Origin: Berberis thunbergii
Taxonomy: Eukaryota; Streptophyta; Magnoliopsida; Ranunculales; Berberidaceae
Reading direction: 5' to 3'
DNA: 64,000 bases
Assembly: GCA_003290165.1 (NCBI GenBank)
Contig: QNQO01009149.1
Span: 1 to 64,000 of the forward strand
Shown: piece after piece, positions 12,197 to 23,402 of the stretch
Layout: each line of letters begins with the position of its first letter
How positions within the stretch are numbered: position 1 is the first letter of the stretch
The notes under the pieces: generated by a model
Databases searched by the model: none
The model's input: the letters and a program-made list of their open reading frames with translations, nothing else
What the model was told of the DNA's origin: nothing
Made by a program: the position numbers and the translations under genes

Positions 12197-13150
12197 TTGT
12201 CTGATACAGAACCTTCGTTCGGGAAGATGATTGGGACAACAACTGAGCTTGATGGTTTGTACTATCTGGACGACACCACCACCACCACAACTTCCACCAC
12301 TTGTCACATCACTCGAGACAACAACCATGTGCTATGGCACAATCGCCTAGGTTGCATTTCAGATAAAGCTCTTCATCTCCTTCCTGTGTCTTTTCACGAT
12401 GCCAATACTTGTGTTTCCAATAAATGTGTTATTTGTCCTTTGACCAAACAAACTAGAAATAAATTTCCTTTATCTCATATTTTGAGTACTGCTTACATGT
12501 TGACATTTGGGGAGGATATCATCACGTTGTTTCCCTTTCTGTAGCGCATTATTTTCTCATCGTTGTTGATGATTATACACGATATACTTGAATTTATCTC
12601 ATAACACAAGTTTGACACATGCATACTCTTAATTTATTTAATTAATTATGTTGAAAACCAATTTTTTTTTTCCAAAATTCAAACTATTCACAGTGATAAT
12701 GGACCTGAATTTTTTCTCACTGATTTTTATGCTTCAAAAGGTATTACCCATCAAACTTCTTGTGTATCTACTCCCAAACAAAATGGGGAGGCGGAACGCA
12801 AACATAGACATCTTTTGAATGTTGCTCGTGCCATTTTGTTTCAAGCACATCTCCTTAAACATTTTTGGGGAGAAACAATTCTCACCGCTGCCCATCTCAT
12901 TAATCGCACACCGTCCTCTGTGCTTAAAGGCAAAACACATTTTGAACTTCTCTCTAACAAACCACCCACCTACTCCCACCTTCGAGTATTTGGTTGTCTA
13001 TGTTTCGCTTCCACACATGTCCAACGTCCTAGCAAATTTGATGTTTGTTCTAGTCAATGTGTCTTTCTTGGATACCTTCATGGGCAAAAAGGAAACAAAG
13101 TCTATGATCTCTCACCCACAAAAAGGTCATTGTTTCTCGTGACCCCATAT
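12197..13150 (+). pseudogene. copia-2 integrase
   Basis: GAG-pre-integrase (HVLWHNRLGCISDKALHLLP), CVICPLTKQTRNKFPLS, then a damaged core. SDNGPEFF (about 12695-12720) carries the second catalytic Asp, and the family-typical [20 protein letters not shown] and [19 protein letters not shown] follow. Insertions and stops around 12540-12690 break the core. Confidence 0.8.
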
Positions 13151-13185
13151 TTCATGAGGAGACTTTTCCTTATTTTTCTGACAAA

Positions 13186-14320
13186 ATGCACAATCACCTC
13201 ACTGACCAGTCCGACACACTTTTTCGATCGGTCACTCATGCTCCGCTTTTTTATCCTCCAACAGTGTCTTTTTCTGACCAGTTGGACCACTCCCACCGAC
13301 CGTCCGCCCAATCCGATGTCTCAGTCACCGACCGGGCGAAAACCCCGGAAACCCAACCCCAAGCAGTCTCCCCTGTTCCACCCTTAGACCCACTTCTCCT
13401 ACCTCGCACTTCCACTCGTGCCACCCGTGAACCATCTTATCTTCAACAATATCATCTTGATGCTCGATTGTCTTCCCGATCGTCTCACTTGTCTATTTCG
13501 AACGTTAGGCCTTCTACAGGTATTGTTTACCCCCTTTCTGATTTTCTTTTCTATGACCATTTACCCACCTTTCACAAAGCTTACACCACTTCTCTTTCTT
13601 TAGTCAAAGAACCCACCACTTGTATGCAGGCTATGCAGGATCCAAAGTGGCGTCAAGCCATGAGAAGTGAGATTGATGCTCTAGAAACCAATAACACTTG
13701 GACTTTACAACCTCTTCCTCCTGGCAAACATCCGGTTGGTTGTAAATGGGTCTATAAGATAAAACTAAATCCAAATGGTATTGTTGAACGCTACAAAGTC
13801 CGTCTTGTGGTGAAGCATACAGTCAAGTTCAAGGTATTGATTACAAAGAGATCTTTGCTCATGTTGCTAAATTGACTATTGTTCGTATTCTCCTTGTTCT
13901 TGCAGCTACACAGGGTTGACATTTATGTCAACTTGATGTCAACAATGCTTTACATGAGTCTTCCTTTTGAATTCGGCCAAAAGAGGGAGACTCGAGTATG
14001 CAAGTTGAACAAGTCCTTATATGGTCTCAAACAAGTATCGAGATAATGGTTCCTAAAGTTATCCTCTGTTCTCATATCAGCAGGCTACAATTAGTCTAAG
14101 GCTGATTACTCATTATTCGTCTGATCCAAGGGTAACGAATTTACTGCAATTCTTATATATGTTGATGATGTAATATTGGCAGGTAATAATCTCCAATACA
14201 TTGAAGAAACAAAGAAACTTCTGGCTGCAAAGTTCAAACTCAAAGATTTAAGAAAATTGAAATATTTCATTGGCATTGAAGTCGAGAGGTCATCCAAAGG
14301 GATTGTGATAATGAAGTAAT
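13186..14320 (+). pseudogene. copia-2 reverse transcriptase, 3' truncated
   Basis: The integrase-RT linker, rich in Pro and Ser, leads to the RT start (MQDPKWRQAMRSEIDALE, GCKWVYKIKLNPNGIVERYK). The middle is broken. The catalytic motif reads YVDDVILAG near 14158-14184, then FKLKDLRKLKYFIGIEVE. The sequence ends soon after at a stop, and RNase H is missing. Confidence 0.8.
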
Positions 14321-14552
14321 AATGTTCTTACTAGAACAACAATGCAACGGGATCTTCAATATCCCCCCAAAAACATTACAATGGGGTCTTCAATTTCCAA
14401 CAAAAATTCTAATTAATTATGATACATTTCCTTGTGATCACCACTACCCATACACAGAAATCTTTCATAAAATCATTCTCTAGACAACACATATATTATA
14501 CTAACTAGTCTTTAGAGGGAGACCATGGAACTATTTCATTTCAAATTGGCGG

Positions 14553-14639
14553 TCAGCAAAAACAACAGAAAATTTTGCGAAATATTCGAGCTTTGATCTC
14601 CCCTCTCTTTTGTGGAATCCTCACTTCTCTGTTTTCCAT
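14553..14639 (-). CDS. small basic/cysteine peptide, copy A (28 aa)
   Basis: Minus-strand ORF of 28 codons, core REVRIPQKRGEIKARIFRK, ending FCCFC then TGA. It is one of nine copies of the same short ORF in the window (others at 16696, 20216, 23313, 24953, 27789, 36713, 39120 and 43783). Read through the TGA, the frame continues with recognisable homology (IVPWSPSKD) to the longer copies. So the TGA looks like a nonsense change in an original ~43-aa ORF. A TATA box (TATATATAG, about 14743-14752) lies about 105 bp upstream of the ATG. The peptide is basic, has no signal peptide, and ends in a Cys/Phe cluster that could attach to a membrane (speculation). I do not recognise an established function. 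Confidence 0.55.
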   Translation of the reverse strand: MENREVRIPQKRGEIKARIFRKIFCCFC

Positions 14640-14999
14640 TTGTATTCGAATCTTCCTTGAACAAAACCCAAATTGCAGGAACAAGAAGAGAAGGAAAGCA
14701 CACACTCTAGACTCTGCATCTCATCAGACTTAACTATAACAACTATATATAGAGGAAATTGTGGAGGATTCTTATTTTACTATCAAAGAATTTTAGGACA
14801 TGGGGTTGTCCTAAAGATGGTCGGGAACTCAAATGGAACAAGGAATCGCCACTCAAAACTACAGTTTCCACATCAGCTATCCATCACAATCAAAAGGTAA
14901 TTAAAGGGAGAGAAGTCCTTTGCTTTTGGTAAAAGGTAAAGCAAAGAAAGAAAAAAGACTTGATGAAAGAGATAAAAGAACAAGTACATATGGGACGCA

Positions 15000-16500
15000 A
15001 GTCCTCACTCGCTCACTCCTTACGCGGTGGGGAAGTGAAAAGTGACGCATTGTACATTATCATGGTACTCGTGGTCATCAAATTAAGGTCTAGGATGGTG
15101 GCGGCAGTTGAAGTGAAAAGGTAGAGATCACCTGATTAATCCATGGATAATTGAACACTTTCAACCCTAAGCGTGTCCGACATTGATTGAATATGATTTT
15201 GATTGGAAAAAGTAAGTTGGAATATGGTACGATGAGTGTGGGATCCCCATGCATGGTCATGGTGTTCGAAAAGTAAGTTGGCACAAAATTGGTATGGGTC
15301 CACTACCTATATTGGTCATACATAATTCATCCTTGAAAGGGATGAAAGAACAAGAAGATTTTGAACACATCCTCGATCACATCTTACGCGGTGGTGATGG
15401 AACGAGAGATTGATGCATAGTACATTGTGGTGGTACTCATGGTGATCACAAGTCTAGGATGGTAGTGGCGGCGGTTGACAATGCCAAGAAAAATGTTTGT
15501 CGTGTTAATCACTACATTGATTTAGTTGAATTGAAAAGGTAAATGCATAACCAAAGTTGAACTCTCTGACTATTTGATACTAAGTTAAGATTAGTGCTCT
15601 TGGTAGGTGGGCAGTGAGCAGGGGACTAGTGCTCAGAGGATTAAGCAGAGCCTAGGCAATTATTTATTTATTTATAATTTATAAAGTTAAGCATAATAAT
15701 ATATAAATTATTTCTAATTTAATGCTAACATACATATGCAAAATATATTTTTTAAAAAAAAGCTTTATTTTTTTCGATCTAGAAATAAAATAATAAAAAA
15801 AAATTCAAAAATCCGCCCAGGCAGGCACCTAGACTGATTTTTAGAATACTAATTAAGACTTTACTAACAAAAAGGTAAAAGGGTAAGACAGAAAAAAGAA
15901 CTGGAACAGATTGAAGAAGAGATAAACAATATTAGGGACAGAGACCGATAACCTTACGCCGTGGGAAGCAGGTACTTCACTGTGGTACTCATATTGAAAG
16001 GCCTAATGGAGGCTGCGTCTGAAAGCCGAAATCTCTTTATTGGTGCAGTGGTCATTGCATTTTAGGAGTTAAAATTTTCAAGATCCCACATATCATGATA
16101 CTTCTTATGAGTTTGTGATAGCTAGAGTTTATCATTTCTTTGTTACAATTTATAGTTTCCATAGTGGACTTGTAAAATGTACATGAAATTTGAAATGTAG
16201 CACAATGAAGATGTTGTACTTTGTGACGGACATTCTAATTTCAACGACATAAAATTTATAAATTTATTGACCCCGTTACCTTATTGAGAATAATTTGTAA
16301 TACAGAAATTTCTATCAACTTTTTTAAAGAAATTTGGAAGTCTTGAATAGATCAACAATAACTATATCTCATTGCCTGGAGTTTCTGGGCTACTCTTGAT
16401 TTAATATATATGAGAGGTGTCATTGTCTTCAATCTCTTAGATCATCAAAACTAAACATTGTGATAGCAGCTGATGTTCTTACAAAAATGTCATAATTCAC
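15000..16500. repeat. duplicated intergenic blocks with TTACGCGGTGG units
   Basis: No conventional gene. Three related blocks begin TTACGC(G/C)GTGG at about 15019, 15383 and 15956. Each has GTGGTACTCAT or TGGTACTCGTGG downstream. The stretch 15300-15860 is repeated at 39580-40290. 15860-16480 is repeated at 41273-41370 plus 42492-42980. These paralogues expose the LINE insertions at 40307 and 41371. Confidence 0.6.
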
Positions 16501-16695
16501 CCAAAAAAAAAAACCTATTACGAGAGACAAATGGTACGTTATGATAACAAAATAATCATCTTACTACAATGATAACAAAATAATCATCCCACAGAAATTC
16601 AAACTAGTTACCGACACATTTTTTTTATAATCATTACCCATACAAAATAGAACAATTTTGACAAAACAATTTCCTAGACAACACATCCTACTATA

Positions 16696-16827
16696 CTAGT
16701 CTTCAGAAGGAGAGCTCAAAACTATCATTTTGAATATGCAGTCAGCAAAACAACAGAAAATTTTGCGAAATATTCCAGCTTTGATTTCGCCTCTTTTTGG
16801 TGGAATCCTGACTTCTCGTTTCTTCAT
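16696..16827 (-). CDS. small basic/cysteine peptide, copy B (43 aa)
   Basis: Minus-strand ORF. The chosen start (ATG at 16825-16827) aligns with the starts of the other copies; an in-frame upstream ATG at 16978-16980 would add 51 poorly conserved residues. It reads MKKREVRIPPKRGEIKAGI, then FRKIFCCFADC and ends SSPSED. Compared with copies A, E and F it lacks one A in the A-run and two further bases nearby. Together these keep the frame and avoid the shared TGA. Its length and SED terminus match copy H. A TATATATA element lies at about 16927-16935, about 100 bp upstream. Function unknown. Confidence 0.6.
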   Translation of the reverse strand: MKKREVRIPPKRGEIKAGIFRKIFCCFADCIFKMIVLSSPSED

Positions 16828-17387
16828 TTGTGTTTCAGTCTTCCTTGAGCAATACCAATTTGCAGAAACAAGAAGAAGAGAAAGGACTGAAAAGTATGGA
16901 CTCTGCATCCCCTCATCAGACTTAACTATATATATGATAGAAAGTGAAGTTTGTGAGTGTTCATTTGTTATTGATTCCATCTCTTGTGCACTTTTGATTG
17001 GGTCATCGAAGCGTGTTTGATATTGATTGAGAATGACTTTGATTGAAAATTAGTGGAAATTGGAATATGGTACATCTCCAATTTTTCTTTATTTGAGCAA
17101 ACTGAGGACTGAGATTCTATTTGCTATACTCTGTTGTAAACTTGACAAGTCTGATTGTCTTATTAAATTTCTTCCGACCTTAATTTGAAGGTCTTTTTCA
17201 TCCACTGTGAAACCTACCACTTTTCCTTGAGAAGACATGAATCGTTATATTTGGAAATACTTAAAAAAAAACTGTAGTTCATCTCTGGGTTACTTTATCT
17301 TTATAATGTTGTAGATGAGTCAAATTTGTTCTTTTAGTCCTGTCTCTGTCTCTCTCTGTGTGTTTGTTCTTCTGGTCCTGTCTCTGC

Positions 17388-17452
17388 CTCTCTCTGTGCG
17401 TGTGCGTGTGCGTGTGCGTGTGCTGTGCGTGTGCGTGTGCATGTGTAGAAAA
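17388..17452. repeat. GTGCGT microsatellite
   Basis: Interrupted (GTGCGT)n run, preceded by a CT-rich stretch (CTGTCTCTGCCTCTCTCTGTGC). A shorter relative lies at 45720-45755. Confidence 0.85.
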
Positions 17453-17960
17453 AAACTATAAATAAATAAATTACTGCATCCAAATTACTCGATGAAAATT
17501 TATTAGCATAAAAAAGTACTCCATGTAAAAAGAATAAATAGAAATTTTAAATTAAAGGATTTTTTTTTTTCCAAACACGAAGATTTTTATTGATGATAAG
17601 AAAGTAAACAAAATACAAAAGTAATGATTCCTTTAGCAAAAAATACCAAGACACCATGAATGTGTCAAAGAACAAGTCTCTAAAAGATTACAAGCTGAAT
17701 CCAACTTACGCAACAATTACATAATTTCGATGAAGATAAATTACTTCAATCTGTTGAGCCCTTAAAAACCTCTCATATTTCTCTCTTTCCACACACCACA
17801 TGGATCTCTTGATTCAAAGCCTGCAAGTGTATTTCTAAACCATAAAAACCAATGCAGATATGACATGATTATAAAATGGTTGAGTTTGGGATACTTTTGA
17901 AGTGTTTCAACGTGATTAGTTTGGAGAATAAATTTTGAAAACTCGCTTTCAAAAAAAAAA
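17440..17960. repeat. duplicated block serving as empty-site paralogue
   Basis: Non-coding. It matches, piece by piece, 45770-45900, 50747-50869, 61494-61517 and 62143-62270. It is therefore an uninterrupted copy of the sequence that was the target of copia-3 (site near 17573-17577), the CACTA element (site near 17694-17696) and hAT-3 (site near 17709-17716). A further diverged copy lies at 63370-63780. Confidence 0.8.
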
Positions 17961-18039
17961 AAAAAATCTTTGGTAGGTTATGGGATCCTGAAAACCCTGT
18001 TCGCCTTCCAAAAAAGAACAAAATATATGAAGGCATCCT

Positions 18040-18630
18040 CTGTTTTCCCCTGTTTTTGTTTTCACTCTTTGAAAGTGAAGTTTGTGTGAAGTGTTGATTA
18101 GATAATGATTCTGATGGTGTCTTGATCTAGTCATCCTAAGCGTTTCCGACATTGATTGAATATGATTTTGATTGGAAATTAGTGGAATATGGTACAATGA
18201 GCGTGGGATCTCCATGCATGGTCATGGTGTTGGAAAAGTAAGTTGGCACAAAATCACTAGATGTTTTGGAATTTCATCCTTATTTGCTAAGGTTGATACA
18301 TCTTTGTTATTAAAATGTGAACTTAGGTAGGGTTAAATTTGGGTATAGGCTTTTGAGAATGATATGATTACTTTGGGTCTCATAGTAAATCATTGAAATT
18401 CAAAATTTTGCTACCTTCCTAGTTAAGTAATTAGTTTTACGCTCTTAATTGATGGCTTAGGCTGGTTGCGATGTCAACTTTGGATGCGCTCATCCAACTA
18501 TTTGCTGGGTCTAAAACTATATCAAATGGATTGTGAAAACCAATACATAAATTCTCTGAAAAATGATGAAGAAATCAATGAAATATGGTAATATTTGCCA
18601 TAGAGTGGTAGTTGACATCATCAGCAACCA
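18040..18630. repeat. duplicated non-coding block
   Basis: No gene. 18060-18300 recurs at 25240-25390, 36950-37170 and in part at 15140-15290 (CTAGTCATCCTAAGCGT, TGGTACAATGAG, CATGCATGGTCATGG). 18415-18610 recurs at 32540-32670. Confidence 0.6.
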
Positions 18631-18775
18631 TTCTAGAGAGCCAGGCCAGCAGACCAGGGCAGGCCCCAGGTCCTCCGTCATCTCAGAGATGTCCAATACT
18701 CATCCATTCGAACACAATCACACGGACAGGGAGTTTCCTGTCGCTGTCCTGGCTCTAACAACCTGGCTGTCTAGA
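18631..18775. mobile_element. small inverted-repeat element, foldback or MITE-like
   Basis: Ends form an imperfect inverted repeat (TCTAGAGAGCCAGG at the left, CCTGGCTGTCTAGA at the right). The left half resembles 25637-25740, including a shared GTCATCTCAGAGATG-like motif. The paralogue at 32540-32670 lacks it. No clear target duplication was found. Confidence 0.4.
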
Positions 18776-19171
18776 TCTTTTGCTGACATCAGTTAAAGGG
18801 GAGAAAAAGAGTTGAAGAAGCTGTTGTGTCGTAATGCAAAACTCTTCCAAGTCCAATTTCAAATGTACATTGAGTAGCCATGTAGAATTTGAAGATACTG
18901 ATTATGCTGTTTTCGTTGATACAGATTTGTGTGTTTATGGAAAATAGTCGTATATTTGCCATTACATTTCTACTAGAACACATTTTTTTTGACAAAATAT
19001 TCAAAAAAATGCATTGATCCAATGTATGATAGTGATTTTTCTTACATCTGCATCCTGAAAAGTAAAAAAACTAAAAATATTTTTGTAATATCTAATCTCA
19101 AATGAAATAACATCAGTGGCTCTATTATAACAAGAACCTTTTCGTCAAACAATACATTCCTATTACTATCT

Positions 19172-19357
19172 TCAACCATTCAAACACGCATTGACAATGG
19201 ACCAGATCATGATCCCAACAGGGATTGCAGCAACGTAAAATAGGGAGGTAATGCTTCCCGACATCAAACCTCCCCAGCAGTAGAATATGATGAGTGCAAA
19301 CCATGTCGCGAGAGCCAAACCCAATGCTTCAGGCATGATATAACCGGAAGAGCTGCT
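19172..19357 (-). CDS. orphan 3'-terminal exon of a two-helix membrane protein
   Basis: On the minus strand an acceptor-like AG (near 19358-19360, after ATAAGATTGC) is followed by about 60 open codons ending in TGA. The product contains two hydrophobic helices (LGLALATWFALIIFYCWGGL and SLFYVAAIPVGIMIWSIV) with short polar ends. The composition is clearly membrane-protein-like, unlike the surrounding DNA. Upstream exons were not found in the window; the long gap to the next repeat holds no matching frame. I do not recognise the family. It could be a relic exon of a lost gene or a captured fragment. Confidence 0.4.
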   Translation of the reverse strand, partial: SSSSGYIMPEALGLALATWFALIIFYCWGGLMSGSITSLFYVAAIPVGIMIWSIVNACLNG

Positions 19358-19379
19358 GCAATCTTATGGAGAAGCGGAA

Positions 19380-20210
19380 CTTCATAATTAGATAGTATAT
19401 ATATATAAATATAACATACATATGCTAATAAAATAAGCAAATGGAGAGAAAAGGGAGAAACATATATATTTGATTTCCTCAACTTTAATGCAAATTGTAT
19501 GTGATCAGAATATGATTTCATTATCAAATCAAGACTTTTTTTTTGACAATAAATCCAGAACAAAATAACCATAATTATAGAGCAATTGAACAAACATGTT
19601 TTGACAGAGCAGAGCACAGCAAGAGCAGAAATATGGTGTTCTTCTTAGCAGTAGAAAGCGAGTGGAGCGAAAAACTGGAGAAATCTCATAATGGAACTTC
19701 TTTGGTTCTTCTTATTCTTTACTTAACATTTCCAATCATCAACCCAAAAAGTGTGAGCTTTCTCAACTAATCAGGTACAGTCATGGCATAACACAACTGC
19801 ATGTATTTCTCAACATGCATCATGAATATAATGTGTGGTGATGTTTTTATTCTCATCTGTATATAATGAATAACCTTACATATTTAAGCAAATTCCTATG
19901 TTAAGGAAATCGAAGCGTCGATCTTTATAATGTTCTCTTCATAAGATTTGTATGTTCAGAGTCCAAGAAGTCTGAACAAAAGTATGAAAATGATTGAAAT
20001 GTTGTTTTTAATGACCGGGGATCCCTTGATGTAAATTATTCAAAACAAGTAAAAGAAATACAGCCTAGGGTTGATGTTTTACACTTATGCGTTGAAATCT
20101 GTCTGGTTGATCCTGATGATAACTAACACAATGCTAATCGATAATAGCATGAATTGAAATCTTTAAGTACAAATCAACCCAAACAACAACAAAAAAAACA
20201 CTTCTAGTCT
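19380..20210. other. intergenic, nothing recognised
   Basis: AT-rich sequence without a supportable gene. A TATATATATAAATATA run lies near 19398-19413. The last part (20150-20215) matches 27390-27455, the flank of small-ORF copies C and D. Confidence 0.5.
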
Positions 20211-20288
20211 TCAGGTTAGCTCAAGGGAACCACTTTCTTGCCAATCCCACAGCAACACCAACAGAACCATTTCTTAAAGATCCCAGCT

Positions 20289-21686
20289 CTTTTTTTTTTT
20301 TTTTGGAAATTGAGCAGGGGTTATTTAGGATCCCCAAACCTGAAAATGAATAAAAAGATCAGCATTACAATCTTAAGTATATTTTCCCCTTTCTATCTTC
20401 TTCAACAATATCTTTGATGTCCTCCGCAAAGGAGCTAGGTATGATTTCTAGAAATTCGGAACTGGGAAGCAAACTCGCCAGCTTATCTGCAATCCTGTTG
20501 GTCTCCCTAAAGTCACGACTTATATTATATTGGTCGAGTTGGCCCAACATGCTTTTGATCCTTCTGATAACGTGCCTAAGGTTCCAAGCCACATCCCTGT
20601 CTTTGGTTATGTACTCCAGGACAGTAGTAGAGTCTGTTGATATTTCGATCTTCATAATATAGTGTAGTCTAGCTAGTTTAAGGCCGGCTTCTATTCCTTG
20701 AAGTTCATGTTTAATAACTGTTTGCCCATTGGAAGATCCTGAGCTTGCAGCCATCATAGCACCAGTATCATCTCGTATGACAGCACCGTATCCTCCCCTG
20801 TTGCCCTGAAGTGAGCCGTCTGAATTGATTTTATACCATCCCACAGTCTGTCTCTTCTACTTACATTGTATCGGTCTCTTCAATTTGTACCCTGGCTCCA
20901 GGTTCTACTTGCTAAATAGCTGCCTATTCTGCGCACTGTCCTCGACTACAAGCTCTTCTGAACTGCATTTCAGTCTGATGTCTACGTAGATGTGCTTAAC
21001 TAGCTCAATTCCAGTACAGAATTGTTGCTCATACAGCCTTTTATTCCTCTCAACCCATAAAGCATACACTGTTGCATTCAGTGTAAGCTTTTTAATTGTT
21101 GTACTGGTGTTATTACCTGCAAAGTGTCAACTACACCACTGAATTTCCTCTTCCCATCCTGAGACCTGTCTCGAATAATTCAGATATTGAAACATTTTGT
21201 TCCAAACAAACTTAGAGTAATTGCACTGAAAAAAAGAGGTGCTTAACAGTCTCGCTTTCCTGGCTGCATAGTGGGCACGTATCAGTCTGGGTTACACCCC
21301 ATTGCTTGAGCCTACTTAGAGTTTTGAGAGCTCCATGAATCAATACCCATGTGATGAAACTATGCCTAGGAATGTTGCCTTCGAACCAAACCAATTGTGC
21401 CCAGTCTACCCTGCTCCTGCGCCTCCTTATGGCTTCATAGGTGGCTTTCATTGTAAATGTTCCATTGCTCCCTGCAGTCCACAATACCTCATCCCGCCTA
21501 CTATCATCTAGATCAACTTCGCCTAAGTGACTAGCAATTTCAGTGATGGAATTACTCACACTCTGTGGTATTCTCCAAGCATTCTCATTGATAATGGCTG
21601 AAACTTTAGCATTCTTATGAAGAGACGAATCATATTGTAACTCCTGTGGGAACTTATCAATAAGGATTCCCATGGGGTGCCATGGA
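20289..21686 (-). mobile_element. 5'-truncated L1-type LINE (minus strand)
   Basis: Poly-T at 20290-20305 is the poly(A) tail on the minus strand. Flanking 13-bp duplications AAAGATCCCAGCT lie at 20276-20288 and 21687-21699. It contains the zf-RVT and RNase H C-terminal parts of ORF2 only. The paralogue at 27840-27865 is an empty site. Confidence 0.9.
20365..21673 (-). pseudogene. LINE ORF2 C-terminus: zf-RVT and RNase H-like domains
   Basis: Two minus-strand frames. 21212-21673 holds the zf-RVT domain (FTMKATYEAIRRRRSRVDWA, VWFEGNIPRHSFITWVLIHG, CPLCSQESETVKHLFF). 20365-20844 holds a plant-LINE RNase H-like domain (WYKINSDGSLQGNRGGYGAV, ELQGIEAGLKLARL, STDSTTVLEY, ETNRIADKLASL). A broken stretch lies between them. 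Confidence 0.85.
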
Positions 21687-21849
21687 AAAGATCCCAGCTT
21701 TGACTCCTCTTTGTGGCGGAATCCTCACTTCTCTATTTTCCATTTGTGTTTGAACAAAACCCAGCTTGCAGAAACAAAAACAAGTGAAGAAGGAAAGAGT
21801 AGTAAAGTACAGAGTGCTCTGCATCTCAGCATAGAAATTAAACTATATA

Positions 21850-23310
21850 AAGGAATTTTAGGTAGGAGGGAATATGTTCCTGATCATTGAGTAATTTGAC
21901 ATCTTGGGGTTGTCTGAAAGATTGCCTTGAAGTGGCAATTCAAGTGGGGATCAATCAAGATTTCCCAAACAAGATCTTCCCCTCATCACAATCAAAGTAT
22001 GTAACCCTCTATGTATGCTTTTCCCGGTTTGAAAATGAAGTGTGTGCACTGTTGAGAGACTAAGGTCGTTGATACTCTCTTGGTTTGGTCATCATGATGG
22101 CTTTCGCTTTCAGGGGTCAACTTCACCACATGGATCATGCAAAATTTACTTGACTTTTGATTGATTATGAATCATGATGACTTGATAAATGAAAATCAAT
22201 GGAGATAATAACTGGGTTCCCCTCCCATGCTTGGTCATGGTGTTGGTAAACTTAGCACTACATCCCAACTTGTTTTGTGGAGCTCTCTGTTGTTGTTGCT
22301 TAATGTTAACCAAAGGGTTTCTGATATAAAGAGAAAACTTGTTCTAATCAAATCATCCAAGCCATTTTAATCTAGGGTCTACTGTCACTGGTCATCCATC
22401 CAGAAAATTGATCGATACTAACTCTAGCTATAACCAAGTATAGGAACCAACCAGTGCTCCTCAAAATATTCATATTGTCAAAACAAACAAAACTACGTCT
22501 ATCTATCTAGGATTGTGAGATCAACAAAATATATTAGCAAACAGAAAAGATACATCTATTCATTGAAGAAAATCACATCTTTTTTACCAGTGAGTAGGGC
22601 ACAAAAGGCTGGATGCTTTTAATCTTATTTGACCAATGAGACTTGGAAGTTGACATCTGAAAATAGTTAGGTAAAAAGGAAAACCGCCTTCGATATTAAG
22701 AAGCCAAAATGTTGGTTAATGAATTGTTGAAAGGGAGAGAGACAGAGTTTAAAATGATCAAAATGCAAAACAAGGAGATATGAATGGTAGTTGTTATTGT
22801 TTTCTAATTGGTGAACTACATATATATTAGCAACGGAAAATTCGAAAGGAGACATGCATGATATACCCTACCAATAGAGAGAAAAAAAAATACCACGGGA
22901 TATCTACAAATGGCGAATGCTGTTAAAGGATTCAAATTTATATTTCATAGGAACCGATATTAAAATTTAACTAAACTAACTGAAAATTACAGAAAATAAT
23001 TGAAGGTAAATGCATTAATCCAAATCCTAAAGTCCATCTCCATATAGTTTTCTTTATTTGAGCAAATTGAATGAAGGAGTGAGGTTCTATTTGTTATACT
23101 CTTTTCGAGTTTGACATTGTTGCCTATATTTTTTATCTTCATTCTTCTGACCTCATTTAATTAAGGTATTTTTCTTGTACTGTGAAATCGACCACTTTCC
23201 ATTGAGAACATCTGAATTATTGCTTACTTAGGAAGTCATTTTCATCACTTCACCTACATGAGTGCTATTTTGAAACAGAAAAGCTACTGGTTCCCTTAGA
23301 AAGAGTTATT
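21850..23310. repeat. duplicated non-coding block
   Basis: 21840-22400 recurs at 31890-32370 (AGATCTTCCCC, CACCACATGGATCATGC, TTGACTTTTGATTGATTATG). The rest, 22400-23310, has no recognisable gene. Confidence 0.6.
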
Positions 23311-23312
23311 TT

Positions 23313-23402
23313 TTACCTTTCAAGAATTATATGTAGTGTCCAAGGACATCCTCTTATGATTTGCCTTCTTTTTGGTGGAAAACCTAACTTGTCTATTTCC
23401 AT
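23313..23402 (-). pseudogene. small peptide ORF, decayed copy I
   Basis: 29-codon minus-strand ORF starting MEIDKLGFPPKRRQIIRG. It aligns with the start and PPKRG core of the family (MENREVRIPPKRGEIKAG), then diverges and ends at TAA. It lacks the Cys cluster. The flanking DNA also matches the family flanks (ATTTGCCTTC near 23358). Counted as a degenerate member. Confidence 0.4.

Larger units (their letters stand above)
10145..14304 (+). mobile_element. older Ty1/copia element (copia-2), split by copia-1 and 3' truncated
   Basis: A short LTR-like remnant (10145-10226, ending TTTACA) is followed by a primer-site variant (TGGTATCTAAGCAAGG, 10227). A CAT-rich leader, gag, protease, integrase and part of RT follow. 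The copy stops near 14304, where a locally duplicated block (GTGATAAT...AATGTTCTT) resumes. RNase H and the 3' LTR are absent. The 5' LTR may begin just left of copia-1 near 4426, which would put copia-1 inside the copia-2 LTR; this is an inference. Stops and frameshifts are many, so it is older than copia-1. Confidence 0.8.
20216..21743 (-). pseudogene. small peptide ORF copy C, split by a LINE
   Basis: The ATG side (21687-21743) encodes MENREVRIPPQRGVKAGIF. The other side (20216-20288) continues KKWFCWCCCGIGKKVVPLS and then a stop. Between them sits a 1398-bp LINE flanked by a 13-bp target duplication (AAAGATCCCAGCT). Joining across one copy of the duplication keeps the frame, so the ORF was open (38 aa) before the insertion. 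A TATA box (CTATATAAAGG, about 21841-21851) lies about 100 bp upstream. The Cys/Trp-rich end differs from copies A, B, E and F and matches copy D, so C and D form a subfamily. Confidence 0.6.

Noticed and set aside
16696..16980. 94-codon start for small-ORF copy B
   Set aside because: The upstream 51 residues cover the TATA box and leader and are not conserved in other copies; the start at 16827 aligns with the family.
17388..17452. CRISPR-like direct repeats
   Set aside because: A simple GTGCGT microsatellite with no spacers; no CRISPR array anywhere in the window.
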